64,000 nt of DNA, taken from NCBI RefSeq assembly GCF_004521985.1, contig NZ_SBHZ01000002.1, positions 338,424-402,423 on the forward strand. Reading direction: 5' to 3'. This document shows, piece after piece, positions 1-8,680 of the stretch (the first letter of the stretch is position 1; each line of letters starts with the position of its first letter). The DNA comes from Ectopseudomonas khazarica. Its GTDB lineage: Bacteria; Pseudomonadota; Gammaproteobacteria; Pseudomonadales; Pseudomonadaceae. Under the pieces are notes generated by a model, which did not search any database, had not been told where the DNA came from, and saw only the letters and a list, made by a program, of their open reading frames with translations. The translations under genes and the position numbers were made by a program.

Positions 1-151
1 CGGTCTGCCCGACGCGCACCATCTTGCGCTGGCCATCGACGTTGAGCACCGCCGCCCCCGGAAACAGGCCGACCACCTGCACCTGCGAAGCAGCCCAGGC
101 AAGGCCCGAGCACAACAGCACGAGGGCGACAAGACAGTGGCGTAGCAGCAT
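1..151 (-). CDS. Secreted protein, N-terminal fragment (probable retropepsin-like aspartic protease)
   Basis: Only the first 50 codons lie in the window; the gene runs off the left edge. The fragment begins with a basic-hydrophobic signal peptide ending near LAWAA, so the product is probably periplasmic. The mature start (QVQVVGLFPGAAVLNVDGQ) resembles the opening of the TIGR02281 clan AA aspartic proteases of Pseudomonas, which carry a small N-terminal domain before the protease fold. The catalytic Asp-Thr/Ser-Gly motif would lie outside the window, so this family call rests on memory of the N-terminus only. It lies just downstream of the solute-binding protein gene on the same strand. Confidence 0.5.
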   Translation of the reverse strand, partial: MLLRHCLVALVLLCSGLAWAASQVQVVGLFPGAAVLNVDGQRKMVRVGQT

Positions 152-169
152 GAGCAGTGGTCTCCCGGC

Positions 170-904
170 TCAGTCGAATGGGTAAGGTTGATGCCAGTGC
201 GTGAAGATCGGCCGCAGTTCGCCACTGGCGATCAGCGCGGCCATGCGCCGGTCATACAGCTCGGCCAGGGCGTGACCACGCGGTGTGTCGGCAAAGCCGA
301 GGAACAACGGCAGGCGGGTCAGCTCGGTCAGGCGATAACGCTCCGGATGGCTGGCAGCCTTGAGCACGTACTCGGCCTCGGGACGCGCATCGATGTAGAA
401 GTCCGCATGCCCGAGGTCGAGCATGCCGAGAATACCGCCACGCCGCTGCACTTCCCGGTAATCGTGCACATTCGGCAGATATTCCTGATATTCGTAGCCA
501 CGCACCCAGACCAGCCGGTACTGGCCGAGGCTCTCCAGCGTCGGCACCGGCTTGTCCTCGAGGCTCAGCGCGACGATACGGTCGGTGTCGTAATGGTGCT
601 TGGGGTAGAACACCCTGTCCTCGACCTCATCGCGGTAGGAGCCGACCCAGGCATCCGCCTCGTTGCGTTGCACCAGCCCCACCGAACGGGTGTAGGGCAC
701 GCTGTGGATGGCCAGGCTCACGCCCTCCGGCTCGAAGACCTTGCGCATGATGTCCCAGCCCAGGCCCGTACCATCCGCCTCGGTGTACGCCTCCCAGACC
801 TCGCTGGCCAGACGTATCTCGTGCGGCAGATCATCCCGAGCCTGGGCGCAGGTCATGCTGCCCAGCATCAGCAGCAGGCACAGCCATCCGTGTCTAATCC
901 GCAT
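170..904 (-). CDS. Periplasmic solute-binding protein, SBP_bac_3-like
   Basis: A 244-residue protein with a cleavable signal peptide (hydrophobic stretch, then a cut near AQA-RDD). The body has the layout of small family-3 extracellular solute-binding proteins: an early strand, a GLGWDIMRKVFE segment that usually follows the ligand-binding strand, and a PYTRSVGLVQRNEADAWVG segment. No ABC permease or ATPase gene is adjacent, so it is probably an orphan binding protein or a sensor of an amino-acid-like ligand rather than part of a complete importer here. The ligand cannot be read from the sequence. It lies 9 bases downstream of pgpA and may be co-transcribed with it. Confidence 0.75.
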   Translation of the reverse strand: MRIRHGWLCLLLMLGSMTCAQARDDLPHEIRLASEVWEAYTEADGTGLGWDIMRKVFEPEGVSLAIHSVPYTRSVGLVQRNEADAWVGSYRDEVEDRVFYPKHHYDTDRIVALSLEDKPVPTLESLGQYRLVWVRGYEYQEYLPNVHDYREVQRRGGILGMLDLGHADFYIDARPEAEYVLKAASHPERYRLTELTRLPLFLGFADTPRGHALAELYDRRMAALIASGELRPIFTHWHQPYPFD

Positions 905-913
905 CGCAGCCCC

Positions 914-1447
914 TCAGAAACCCAGCACGGCCCCATACCTGTCCCAGCCCCAGACCAGCCCCTGCATGGCCAGCCAGGCGAACACCCCGGCGATGATGTC
1001 GTCGAGCATGATGCCCACACCACCGTGCACGTGACGATCGATCCAGCGGATCGGCCAGGGTTTGACGATGTCGAACAGGCGGAACATGAGAAAGCCTAGC
1101 AGCAACCAGAGCCAACCCTCGGGCACCAGCCAGAGGGTGATCCACATGCCGACCATTTCGTCCCAGACGATGCCCTCGTGGTCATGCACACGCAGGTCGT
1201 CGGCGACCTTGCCGCACAGCCAGAAGCCGAACAGCATGGTCACCCCGAGCATCAGCCAGTAGCCCCAGTCGGGCAGCATCTGCCACAGCGGCACGAACGG
1301 CAGCGCCACCAGCGAGCCCCAGGTGCCGGGCGCCTTGGGCAGGGTTCCGGAGCCGAAGCCGAAGGCGATGAAATGCCAGGGATTGCGCCATACCGAGGGC
1401 GGCACGTATTCGGCGGGAACCTGGTTGGGGTGATCGGTCACGCGCAC
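914..1447 (-). CDS. pgpA: Phosphatidylglycerophosphatase A
   Basis: A 177-residue inner-membrane enzyme that removes phosphate from phosphatidylglycerol phosphate, the last step of phosphatidylglycerol synthesis. The family signature GSGTLPKAPGTWGS is present near residue 35, followed by several hydrophobic segments and the acidic stretch HDHEGIVWDEMVGMW, whose Asp/Glu residues are typical of the metal site. Length fits the family. The gene starts 9 bases after the thiL stop; thiL-pgpA is a conserved Pseudomonas and enterobacterial pair and they are probably one transcript. Confidence 0.95.
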   Translation of the reverse strand: MRVTDHPNQVPAEYVPPSVWRNPWHFIAFGFGSGTLPKAPGTWGSLVALPFVPLWQMLPDWGYWLMLGVTMLFGFWLCGKVADDLRVHDHEGIVWDEMVGMWITLWLVPEGWLWLLLGFLMFRLFDIVKPWPIRWIDRHVHGGVGIMLDDIIAGVFAWLAMQGLVWGWDRYGAVLGF

Positions 1448-1456
1448 TCCGTCCTG

Positions 1457-2410
1457 TCAGAAATGTTGGTAGCCGCCGCGTGGCGACTCGATGGGCTGGC
1501 CGTTCGCATCCAGCAACTGCACGCCACTGCCCGCCAGCACGCGGCCGATGGCCCGTACCTCGGGCCAGTCTGCCTGCAGTTCGTCGAACAAGGCCGGCGG
1601 TAGGGTAAAGGCCAGGCGGTAGTCGTCGCCACCACTGAGCGCGCAGACCCGCGCCTGCTGCTCGCCGGCGAAAGCACGCAGCGGCGCCGACAATGGCAGC
1701 CGCTCCAGCTCGATCTGCAAGGCGACCTGCGACGCGCTGGCGATGTGTCCGCAATCGGCGAGCAGGCCATCGGAGATATCCAGCGCCGCCGTGGCACGCC
1801 CGCGCAGCGCCTGGCCGAGGGCCAGCTGTGGCTGCGGTGACCAGTAGCGGGCCAGCAACGCTGCGCCACTGTCGTCCTCCGCCTCGCGCTGCCCGAGCAC
1901 CAGCGGCAAGGCACCGGCGGCATCGCCCAGCTCACCGCCCACGCAGAGCAGGTCGCCGACCTGTGCGCCGCTGCGCAGCAGCGCCTGCCCGGCCGGCACA
2001 CGACCGAACACGGTCAGTGTCAGGCTCAGCGGGCCGCGCGTGGTGTCGCCACCGACCAGCGCCAGCGCGCAGTCCTGCGCCATGACCTGCAAGCCACGGG
2101 CGAAGTCGGCCAGCCAGGCATCGCTGGCATCCGGCAGGGTGATGGCGAGGGTGAACGCCAGTGGCGTAGCGCCCATGGCGGCCAGGTCACTGGCAGACAC
2201 GGCCAGCGCGCGCTGGCCGAGCAGGAAGGCATCGCAGGCCTCGGGGAAGTGCACCCCGGCAACCAGCGTGTCGGTGGAGATCGCCAGCTGTTCGCCGGCA
2301 GGCACGCTCAGCAGCGCGCAGTCATCACCGATGCCGCGCACCACGCCATCACCCTGTCGGGCACACAGGGCGCTGGCGAAGTAGCGGCGGATCAGCTCGA
2401 ACTCACCCAC
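1457..2410 (-). CDS. thiL: Thiamine-monophosphate kinase
   Basis: A 317-residue kinase that converts thiamine phosphate to thiamine diphosphate with ATP. The N-terminus (MGEFELIRRYF) and the GIGDDCALL motif near residue 27 match the ATP/Mg-binding start of ThiL in the PurM-like superfamily. Further family landmarks are STDTLVAGVHF, the ASDLAAMGA segment, GGDTTRG and DISDGL. The gene sits between nusB and pgpA, the usual order in this group. It starts 45 bases after the nusB stop codon. Confidence 0.97.
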   Translation of the reverse strand: MGEFELIRRYFASALCARQGDGVVRGIGDDCALLSVPAGEQLAISTDTLVAGVHFPEACDAFLLGQRALAVSASDLAAMGATPLAFTLAITLPDASDAWLADFARGLQVMAQDCALALVGGDTTRGPLSLTLTVFGRVPAGQALLRSGAQVGDLLCVGGELGDAAGALPLVLGQREAEDDSGAALLARYWSPQPQLALGQALRGRATAALDISDGLLADCGHIASASQVALQIELERLPLSAPLRAFAGEQQARVCALSGGDDYRLAFTLPPALFDELQADWPEVRAIGRVLAGSGVQLLDANGQPIESPRGGYQHF

Positions 2411-2455
2411 AGTGCATTCCCCATGGGCGCGCCCGAGCCACTGCCAGCGTCATGA

Positions 2456-2935
2456 TCAGCGCTTGTTGGCGTTGACTTCGGCGGCACGCAGCTTGGGTGC
2501 GAGCTTGTCGAGAATGCCGTTGACGAACTTGTGCCCGTCGGTGGCACCGAACACCTTGGCCAGCTCGATCCCCTCGTTGATCACCACCTTGTAGGGGACG
2601 TCAACGCGGTTCTTCAGCTCGTAGGTGGACAGCCGCAGGATGGCCAGTTCGACCGGATCGATCTCTTCCAGCGGGCGGTCGAGCAGCGGCGTGAAGGCCT
2701 CGTCCAGTTCGGTCTTCTGCCGCGGCACGCCGTGCAGGATCTCGTGGAAGTAGGCGCCATCGACCTTGCTGAAGTCGTTGTCGACACGAAACTGCGCTTC
2801 GATCTCGTTCAGCGGCTGCCCGGCGATATGCCAGGAGTACAGGGCCTGCATGGCCAGGGTACGAGCCTCGCGACGCGCGAGGATCTTGCCGCTCGGACCC
2901 TTCTTGGCCGGCTGGCCGTTAGCGGAATTGCTCAC
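2456..2935 (-). CDS. nusB: Transcription antitermination factor NusB
   Basis: A 159-residue RNA-binding all-helical protein that joins NusE/S10 on boxA RNA to prevent early termination in rRNA operons. The sequence carries the NusB hallmarks: a basic N-terminal tail with [15 protein letters not shown], then [20 protein letters not shown] and the C-terminal [26 protein letters not shown]. Its start codon overlaps the ribH stop codon in an ATGA arrangement, which favours translational coupling. Coupling nusB to ribH is the classical arrangement in proteobacteria. Confidence 0.97.
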   Translation of the reverse strand: MSNSANGQPAKKGPSGKILARREARTLAMQALYSWHIAGQPLNEIEAQFRVDNDFSKVDGAYFHEILHGVPRQKTELDEAFTPLLDRPLEEIDPVELAILRLSTYELKNRVDVPYKVVINEGIELAKVFGATDGHKFVNGILDKLAPKLRAAEVNANKR

Positions 2936-3408
2936 TTGGCCTCCAACTGCGCCAGCAGGCTGACCATTTCCAGGGCAGACAGCGCAGCTTCGGCACCCTT
3001 GTTACCCGCCTTGGTGCCGGAACGTTCGATGGCTTGTTCGATGGAGTCGACGGTCAGCACGCCAAAGGCGACCGGCACGCCGTATTCCATGGAAACCTGG
3101 GCCAGACCCTTGGTGCACTCGCCGGCAACGTATTCGAAGTGCGGAGTACCGCCACGGATCACCGCGCCAAGGGCGATGATGGCCGCGTACTCGCCACGCT
3201 GGGCGACCTTCTGGGTGACCAGCGGGATCTCGAAGGCACCCGGTGCGCGGATGATGGTGATGTCGCTCTCGCTCACGCCGTGGCGGACCAGGGCATCGAT
3301 GGCGCCGCTAACCAGGCTCTCGACGACGAAGCTGTTGAAACGGCCTACCACCAGGGCGTATTTGCCCTTGGGGGCGATGAAGGTACCTTCGATGGTCTTC
3401 AGGGTCAT
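2932..3408 (-). CDS. ribH: 6,7-dimethyl-8-ribityllumazine synthase
   Basis: A 158-residue subunit that condenses 5-amino-6-ribitylaminouracil with 3,4-dihydroxybutanone 4-phosphate, the penultimate riboflavin step. The open frame extends upstream to 3555, but the start [10 protein letters not shown] at 3408 matches the family and the extension reads through repeat DNA, so the short form is chosen. Visible motifs are the ribityl-pyrimidine binding segment GRFNSF, PGAFEIP, and [16 protein letters not shown] with the probable catalytic His at residue 90. A 258-base repeat-filled gap separates it from ribBA, unusual inside this cluster. Confidence 0.97.
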   Translation of the reverse strand: MTLKTIEGTFIAPKGKYALVVGRFNSFVVESLVSGAIDALVRHGVSESDITIIRAPGAFEIPLVTQKVAQRGEYAAIIALGAVIRGGTPHFEYVAGECTKGLAQVSMEYGVPVAFGVLTVDSIEQAIERSGTKAGNKGAEAALSALEMVSLLAQLEAK

Positions 3409-3474
3409 GACAGGTCTCACATGGGTTAAAGAGCCGGAGCGTCGCGCGCTCCGAAAACGAATTCGTTGATCAGC

Positions 3475-3636
3475 GTAGCCCGGATGCCATCCGGAGCCAG
3501 TGAGCCGATGTCCCCGGATTGCATCCGGGCTACAAGTCTTAGCTCCCCTTTCCATTCATGGGAGAGGGGCTGTGGGAGAGGGCATGCGGTGCAGCCCTCT
3601 CCCGCCCTGCGGGCACCCTCCCCCAGAGGGAGAGGG
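3475..3636. repeat. Two intergenic palindromic repeats between ribBA and ribH
   Basis: The 258-base gap holds two different inverted-repeat elements side by side. The first, about 3475-3533, has ends GTAGCCCGGATG and CATCCGGGCTAC. The second, about 3542-3636, is built from CTCCC/GAGAGGG arms repeated in both orientations (for example GGGAGAGGG and CCCTCTCCC). Both look like dispersed Pseudomonas-type REP elements. They lie inside what should be the rib transcript and could form strong RNA hairpins between ribBA and ribH. Confidence 0.75.
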
Positions 3637-3666
3637 TCATCGGATGCGCCTCTGTCGAGCCGCTTC

Positions 3667-4746
3667 TTATTTAGCCGGCAGGTATTCTACAACCTCGAGA
3701 TCGAAGCCGGATATCGCGTTGAACTTCATCGGCGAGCTCATCAGGCGCATCTTGCGCACGCCGAGGTCACGCAGGATCTGCGAACCGGCACCGACGGTGC
3801 TGTAGGTCGCCGGATTGGCAGGCTGCTGGCGGCTGATCAGCGCCAGCAGTTCCGGCCCGGTCATCGGGTTGCCCAGCAGCAGCACCACACCGCTACCAGC
3901 CTTGGCGACCTCGGCCATGGCCGCACGCATGCTCCAGCGCCCCGGCTGATTGACCATGAACAGGTCACGCAGCGGGTCCATGTTGTGCACCCGCACCAGG
4001 GTCGGTTCCTCGGCACAGATGGTGCCCAGGGTCAGCGCCATGTGCGCCGTGTTCTCCACGCCATCGCGGTAGGTCACCAGGTTGAACTGGCCCAGCTCGG
4101 TGTCCAGCGGTTGCTCGCTGATGCGCTCGACGGTGCGCTCGTGGATCAGGCGATAGTGGATCAGGTCGGCGATGGTGCCGATCTTGAGAGCGTGCTCCTC
4201 GGCGAACTTCTCCAGTTCCGGACGACGCGCCATGGTGCCGTCTTCGTTCATGATCTCGCAGATCACGCCGCTCGGTTCGAACCCGCCCATGCGCGCCAGG
4301 TCGCAGGCCGCCTCGGTGTGGCCGGCACGCGCCAGCACCCCACCGGGCTGCGCCATCAGCGGGAAGATGTGACCGGGGCTGACGATGTCCTCGGCCACGG
4401 CGCTGCGGGCCACCGCGGCCTGCACGGTACGAGCGCGGTCGGCTGCGGAGATGCCGGTGGTCACGCCTTCGGCGGCCTCGATGGAGACGGTGAACTTGGT
4501 GCCGAAACCGGAACCGTTGCGCGGTGCCATCAGCGGCAGGTTGAGCAACTCGCAGCGCTCGCGGGTCATCGGCATGCAGATCAGGCCACGGGCGAAGCGG
4601 GCCATGAAGTTGATGTGCTCGGCCGTGACGCACTCGGAGGCGATGATGATGTCGCCTTCGTTCTCGCGGTCCTCGTCATCCATGAGGATGACCATCTTGC
4701 CGGCGCGGATGTCTTCGATCAGTTCTTCAGCGGTATTCAGGGCCAT
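3667..4746 (-). CDS. ribBA: 3,4-dihydroxy-2-butanone-4-phosphate synthase with degenerate GTP cyclohydrolase II domain
   Basis: A 359-residue two-domain protein. The N-terminal half is an intact RibB domain that makes the four-carbon precursor of lumazine: [11 protein letters not shown] at residues 22-32, TGISAADRA, and [14 protein letters not shown] with acidic and His metal ligands. The C-terminal half aligns by length and by [11 protein letters not shown] and RVHN to GTP cyclohydrolase II, but the cysteine-rich zinc segment (S-E-C...TGD.FGS.RCDCG) is replaced by [17 protein letters not shown], without cysteine. The second activity is therefore probably lost and RibA must come from elsewhere. 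The start at 4746 is preferred over 4761 because MALNTAEE is the family start. Confidence 0.93.
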   Translation of the reverse strand: MALNTAEELIEDIRAGKMVILMDDEDRENEGDIIIASECVTAEHINFMARFARGLICMPMTRERCELLNLPLMAPRNGSGFGTKFTVSIEAAEGVTTGISAADRARTVQAAVARSAVAEDIVSPGHIFPLMAQPGGVLARAGHTEAACDLARMGGFEPSGVICEIMNEDGTMARRPELEKFAEEHALKIGTIADLIHYRLIHERTVERISEQPLDTELGQFNLVTYRDGVENTAHMALTLGTICAEEPTLVRVHNMDPLRDLFMVNQPGRWSMRAAMAEVAKAGSGVVLLLGNPMTGPELLALISRQQPANPATYSTVGAGSQILRDLGVRKMRLMSSPMKFNAISGFDLEVVEYLPAK

Positions 4747-4757
4747 GGTGGCGCATC

Positions 4758-5420
4758 TCACTTGTTCAGGTAGCCGTGTTCGGCGAGAAAGCTTTCGGTC
4801 AGGCCCGAAGCCTTGGGTTCGCCGGCCTTGTCGCCGAGCAGCAGGCGCTCCAGGTAACGCGCCAGCAGGTCCACCTCGAGGTTGACCTTACGCCCGGCCT
4901 GGTAGTCGACCATGATGGTCTCGGCCAGGGTATGCGGGACGATGGTCAGCTCGAACTCGGCGCCGTCGACCGCATTGACGGTCAGGCTGGTGCCGTCGAC
5001 GGTGATCGAGCCCTTGTGCGCGATGTACTTGGCCAGCTCGCGCGGCGCGCGCACCTTGAACTGCACGGCGCGGGCGTTATCGGCACGGGCGACGATCTCG
5101 CCGACACCGTCGACATGACCGCTGACCAGATGCCCGCCAAGGCGGCTGGTAGGCGTCAGCGCCTTTTCCAGGTTGACGGCGCTGCCGGGCTTCAGGTCGA
5201 CGAAGGCGGTACGCGCCAGGGTCTCGCGGCTGACGTCGGCCCAGAAGCCGTCGCCGGGGAGTTCCACGGCGGTCAGGCAGACGCCGTTGACGGCGATGCT
5301 GTCGCCGAGCTTGACGTCGCCGAGGTCGAGCTTGCCGGTGGCCACGTAGACGCGCACGTCGCCGCCCTTGGGCGTCATGGCGCGGATGCTGCCGATGGCT
5401 TCGATTATGCCGGTGAACAT
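4758..5420 (-). CDS. ribE: Riboflavin synthase, alpha chain
   Basis: A 220-residue enzyme (called ribC or ribE in different species) that dismutates two lumazines to riboflavin. It begins [10 protein letters not shown], the diagnostic start, and shows the two-fold internal repeat of lumazine-binding domains: NGVCLTAV and [14 protein letters not shown] in the N-half, SLTVN with HTLAETI in the C-half. The N-terminal SVNLEKAL fits the family. It is the first gene downstream of the FMN riboswitch and its start overlaps the end of a short leader ORF (5405-5461). ribBA follows after 11 bases. Confidence 0.97.
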   Translation of the reverse strand: MFTGIIEAIGSIRAMTPKGGDVRVYVATGKLDLGDVKLGDSIAVNGVCLTAVELPGDGFWADVSRETLARTAFVDLKPGSAVNLEKALTPTSRLGGHLVSGHVDGVGEIVARADNARAVQFKVRAPRELAKYIAHKGSITVDGTSLTVNAVDGAEFELTIVPHTLAETIMVDYQAGRKVNLEVDLLARYLERLLLGDKAGEPKASGLTESFLAEHGYLNK

Positions 5421-5461
5421 GCGCCCTCCGGTTTCACGTTGAAGGTGGTGCTGAACAGCAT
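5405..5461 (-). CDS. Putative 18-residue leader peptide overlapping the ribE start
   Basis: A short frame starting ATG at 5461 reads [18 protein letters not shown] and stops at 5405, inside the first codons of ribE in another frame. It has a better Shine-Dalgarno than most genes here: AGGAG, 7 bases before its ATG. That site is part of the 8-bp hairpin at 5471-5491. Its position, between the FMN riboswitch and ribE, suggests a translated leader coupled to ribE. No homologue is recognised and translation is inferred from the ribosome-binding site only. Confidence 0.4.
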   Translation of the reverse strand: MLFSTTFNVKPEGACSPA

Positions 5462-5470
5462 GGACGAACT

Positions 5471-5491
5471 CCTGTTTTGGTCAAAAACAGG
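5471..5491 (-). promoter_or_regulatory. Hairpin sequestering the leader-ORF ribosome-binding site
   Basis: Perfect 8-bp stem (CCTGTTTT with AAAACAGG, loop TGACC on the minus strand). Its 3' arm runs directly into AGGAG, the ribosome-binding site of the ORF starting at 5461. It lies between the FMN aptamer and ribE, where a translational expression platform is expected. No long T-tract follows, so it is not an obvious terminator. Confidence 0.5.
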
Positions 5492-5552
5492 GCAATGCCG
5501 ATCGATAGGGATTTCGCGGACACGCACGAGGCGCCCGTGGAGGGAATCCCGC

Positions 5553-5704
5553 TCTCTCTTTATCCGGACTATACCGTCGGCCCCGGAATCGCACCGGGTC
5601 TGCTGGACCTCGCACGGCAGGTGCCGTGACGAGCGCTCGCGGGCTAGGTTCTGCGAACCATTACCGCCGGTGGGGAATTGCGCCCCGCCCTGAGAACGTT
5701 GCGG
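5553..5704 (-). ncRNA. FMN riboswitch (RFN element)
   Basis: Read on the minus strand the segment carries the conserved RFN blocks in order: GGGCGGGG near the 5' end, ATTCCCCACCGGCGGTAAT, AGCCCGCGAGCG, GACCCGGTG...GATTCCGGGGCCGACGGT and finally AGTCCGGATAAAGAGAG. The variable P3 arm (GGCACCTGCCGTG) is also visible. These pair into the six-helix FMN aptamer. It lies upstream of ribE and downstream of ribD, so FMN would control ribE and the genes after it, leaving ribD and nrdR outside direct control. Confidence 0.95.
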
Positions 5705-5851
5705 CCAAGCGAATGGCCGCGTGGCGTTTTACCATAACGAAGCCGCTGCCGGCTACAGAGCGCCCGCTCGTGGACGCCCACGTGCTGCCCAGGCAGGCCC
5801 CGCACAGGCGCCGAGCGCGCACTTCAGCCAGGCGTGGAACGGGCTCGCCGC

Positions 5852-6970
5852 CTAAGGCTGGCGCTCGGGAACAGCCGTGACCTGCCAGTCGTCGCCCACC
5901 GCGCGGATATCCAGGATCTTCAACTGCGGCGCCTCGGCCATGCGGTTGAGCGGCAGTTCGAGCAACGGGCGCGCGCTGGAGCCCAGCAGCTTGGGGGCCA
6001 TGAAGATGCGGTACTCATCCACCAGCCCGGCCCGCGCGAAGGCGCCGGCGAGACGCGGCCCGGCCTCGACCAGGACCTCGTTGACACCGCGCGCCGCCAG
6101 TTCCAGCAACAGCTTGCGCAGGTCGACATGACCATTGCTGCCGGGCACAGCCAGCAGCTCATGCCCTTCGGCGAGATAACGATCGCGTGCGGTGGCGGCG
6201 GCGCAGGTCGCCACCAGCGCCGGGCCGACCTGGAAGAATGCCTTGCTCAGCGGCACCCGCAGACGCCCGTCGACCAGCACGCGCAGCGGCGGACGACGCT
6301 GCGCCAGCGCCGTCAGCTCCGCGCCCAGGCCCAGTTCGTCGGGGCGTACGGTCAGCCGCGCGTCATCGGCCAGCAGCGTATCGGCGCCGCTCAGCACCAC
6401 GCTGGCCTGCGCGCGCAGGCGCTGCACCTCGGCGCGCGCCGACGGCCCGGTGATCCACTGGCTCTCGCCGCTGGCCATGGCCGTGCGCCCGTCCAGACTC
6501 ATCGCCAGCTTGACCCGAACGAACGGCAAGCCCTGCTCCATGCGTTTGATGAAGCCGGCATTCAGCGCCCGCGCCTCGCTCTCCAGCACACCGCAACTGA
6601 CCGCAATACCCGCCTCCGCCAGACGCCGCAGACCGTTGCCTGCCACTTGCGGGTTGGGGTCCTGCATGGCCGCCACGACCCGGCCGACGCCAGCGGCGAT
6701 CAACCCGTCGGCGCAGGGCGGCGTGCGCCCATGGTGGCTGCAGGGTTCCAGGGTAACGTAGGCCGTGGCACCGCGCGCCTTGTCGCCGGCCTGGCGCAAC
6801 GCGTGCACCTCGGCGTGGGGCTCACCGGCACGGGCATGCCAGCCCTCGCCGACGATCCGCCCGTCCTGCACGATGACGCAGCCGACCCGTGGGTTGGGAT
6901 GAGTGGAGTAGAGCCCCTTGCGCGCCAGCTTCAGTGCCCGCGCCATGAACAGATGATCGCGCTCGCTCAT
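5852..6970 (-). CDS. ribD: Bifunctional riboflavin deaminase/reductase RibD
   Basis: A 372-residue enzyme catalysing deamination then side-chain reduction of the pyrimidine intermediate. The N-terminal deaminase carries the zinc motif HAE at residues 52-54 and PCSHHGRTPPC with Cys77 and Cys86. The C-terminal part (from about residue 150) is the NADPH-dependent reductase: VKLAMSLDGRTAMASGESQWITG and LVEAGPRLAGAFARAGLVDE. The start codon overlaps the nrdR stop by one base (TGATG), so the two are likely co-translated. The next 390 bases downstream carry no other protein gene than the leader ORF and hold the FMN riboswitch. Confidence 0.97.
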   Translation of the reverse strand: MSERDHLFMARALKLARKGLYSTHPNPRVGCVIVQDGRIVGEGWHARAGEPHAEVHALRQAGDKARGATAYVTLEPCSHHGRTPPCADGLIAAGVGRVVAAMQDPNPQVAGNGLRRLAEAGIAVSCGVLESEARALNAGFIKRMEQGLPFVRVKLAMSLDGRTAMASGESQWITGPSARAEVQRLRAQASVVLSGADTLLADDARLTVRPDELGLGAELTALAQRRPPLRVLVDGRLRVPLSKAFFQVGPALVATCAAATARDRYLAEGHELLAVPGSNGHVDLRKLLLELAARGVNEVLVEAGPRLAGAFARAGLVDEYRIFMAPKLLGSSARPLLELPLNRMAEAPQLKILDIRAVGDDWQVTAVPERQP

Positions 6971-7434
6971 CAGCTTTTCGACGGCTCACGAGCCAGGCGC
7001 TCGATTTCTTCGCGGAACTCGTTGAGGTCCTGGAAGCGCCGATAGACCGACGCGAAGCGGATGTAGGCCACCTCGTCGAGCTTGCTCAGCTCGCTCATCA
7101 CCAGCTCGCCGAGCACCAACGACTTCACTTCGCGCTCGCCGGTGGCACGCAGTTGCTGCTTGATACGGGCGATGGCCTCTTCCAGCCGCTCGACGCTGAC
7201 CGGACGCTTCTCCAGCGCACGCTGCATGCCGGCACGCAGCTTCTCCTCGTCGAACGGCTGCCGGCTGCCGTCCTGCTTGATCAGGCGCGGCATCACCAGT
7301 TCGGCGGTTTCGAAGGTGGTAAAGCGCTCACCGCAGGCCACGCATTCGCGACGGCGGCGAACCTGGTCGCCCTCGGCGACCAGACGGGAATCGATGACCT
7401 TGGTGTCGTTGGCATCACAGAACGGACAGTGCAT
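6970..7434 (-). CDS. nrdR: Transcriptional repressor NrdR
   Basis: A 154-residue regulator of ribonucleotide reductase genes that senses ATP/dATP. It starts [17 protein letters not shown] and has the four-cysteine zinc ribbon Cys3, Cys6, Cys31 and Cys34 ([13 protein letters not shown]), followed by the ATP-cone ([30 protein letters not shown]). The frame is open to 7494, but the ATG at 7434 begins the zinc motif and is the family start. nrdR-ribD is a conserved pair in gammaproteobacteria. Confidence 0.97.
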   Translation of the reverse strand: MHCPFCDANDTKVIDSRLVAEGDQVRRRRECVACGERFTTFETAELVMPRLIKQDGSRQPFDEEKLRAGMQRALEKRPVSVERLEEAIARIKQQLRATGEREVKSLVLGELVMSELSKLDEVAYIRFASVYRRFQDLNEFREEIERLAREPSKS

Positions 7435-7535
7435 GGCAGGCGCGGGCTGATGGCGGCAAAGGCGCCATGGTAGCGCATAGAAGCAGCAAGACAAATTAAG
7501 CTATAGGGGCGCCCGCACGAGATATCGAGGATGTG

Positions 7536-7970
7536 ATGACCCGCTACCGCAACCCCTTTGTTCTGGCCCTGAGCGGCCTGCTGGTCGCTTGCGCCAGCGA
7601 GCAGCCGGCAGTGCCGGCCCCTGCCCCCGAGACGGACGCGCCTCCCGCCAGCGTCGCCACGCCAACACCCGCCCTGCGCGGGCAACTGCTGGGCGTCGCA
7701 CCGGGTGCAGACGTGGAGCTGGCGCTGCTGGCCATCGACCTCAGCGGGCGGCCGAGCGCACTGCTCGGGCAGGCGCACCTGCGGGGCGACGGCCAGGCGC
7801 TGCCGTTCCACCTGCCGCTGAACGTCGTGCCGCCCAGCCAGACGCAGCGCGTGGAACTGCGTGGCCGCGTCAGCCAGGCCGGGCGCCTGGTGCAGCGCCT
7901 GCCGGCACGCGCCATCACCCACCTGCACGACCAGGACCTCGGCCCCCTGCACCTGGTGCCGGCACCATGA
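7536..7970 (+). CDS. YbaY-like lipoprotein
   Basis: A 144-residue secreted protein with a lipoprotein signal peptide: basic start, hydrophobic core and lipobox LLVAC near residue 18-22, so it should be lipid-anchored. A Pro/Ala-rich linker of about 30 residues follows, then a compact beta-rich domain ([25 protein letters not shown]...) like the YbaY/DUF4354-type small lipoproteins. ATG at 7536 is chosen over GTG at 7533 because GAGG at 7527 is then 5 bases away. It overlaps the methyltransferase gene by ATGA, so the two are translationally coupled. Function unknown. Confidence 0.65.
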   Translation: MTRYRNPFVLALSGLLVACASEQPAVPAPAPETDAPPASVATPTPALRGQLLGVAPGADVELALLAIDLSGRPSALLGQAHLRGDGQALPFHLPLNVVPPSQTQRVELRGRVSQAGRLVQRLPARAITHLHDQDLGPLHLVPAP

Positions 7971-8626
7971 ACGCCCCACAGGCTCTGCAACAGGCCCTCG
8001 GCGAACTGCTCGGCGACGCCCGCCTGGTCGCCGAAACGCTGCCCGGCAGCGAGATCGCCCTGTGGCTGATCGATGCCAGCAACATGGACCGAGCCTTCAA
8101 CGCCGAAGAGACCCGGCGCATCCTCGAGGAACCGCCCTACTGGTGCTTCTGCTGGGCCAGCGGCCTGGTGCTGGCACGCTGGCTGGCCGAACGCCCCGAG
8201 TGGGTGCGCGGCAAGCGCGTGCTGGACTTTGGCGCCGGCTCAGGCGTCGCCGCCATCGCGGCGGCCAAGGCCGGGGCTGCGGAGGTGGTGGCCTGCGACC
8301 TCGACCCGCTGGCGCTGGCCGCCTGCCGCGCCAACGCCGCGCTCAACGGGGTGACGCTCAGCTACTCGGCGGACTTCTTCGCCGAAGCGGATCGCTTCGA
8401 CCTGATCCTGGTCGCCGACGTACTCTACGACCGCGCCAACCTGCCACTGCTCGATCATTTCCTCAGTCGCGGGCGCCAGGCCCTGGTGGCCGATTCACGG
8501 GTCAAGGACTTCCAGCACCCGCTCTATCGCCGCCTGGCGCTGCTCGATGGCTGTACCTGGCCGGATCTGGCCGAGCCCGCCGAGTTCCGCGAGGTCAGCC
8601 TGTACCACGCGACCCGCCCCTTGTAA
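7967..8626 (+). CDS. Class I SAM-dependent methyltransferase
   Basis: A 219-residue protein with the Rossmann methyltransferase motifs: motif [20 protein letters not shown] (about residues 85-103), motif [23 protein letters not shown], and [12 protein letters not shown] for the post-I/motif IV region. The [15 protein letters not shown] segment and overall layout resemble the ETFB-lysine/Nnt1-like protein methyltransferases (PrmA relatives). The substrate is not readable. The frame is open from 7589, but the ATG overlapping the lipoprotein stop begins the recognisable protein. A cnoX-type gene follows after 54 bases. Confidence 0.85.
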   Translation: MNAPQALQQALGELLGDARLVAETLPGSEIALWLIDASNMDRAFNAEETRRILEEPPYWCFCWASGLVLARWLAERPEWVRGKRVLDFGAGSGVAAIAAAKAGAAEVVACDLDPLALAACRANAALNGVTLSYSADFFAEADRFDLILVADVLYDRANLPLLDHFLSRGRQALVADSRVKDFQHPLYRRLALLDGCTWPDLAEPAEFREVSLYHATRPL

Positions 8627-8680
8627 CCGGGCCTCACCGCCCGCATTAATAGACCATTGCCTGCCCTTGCGAGACCGAAC

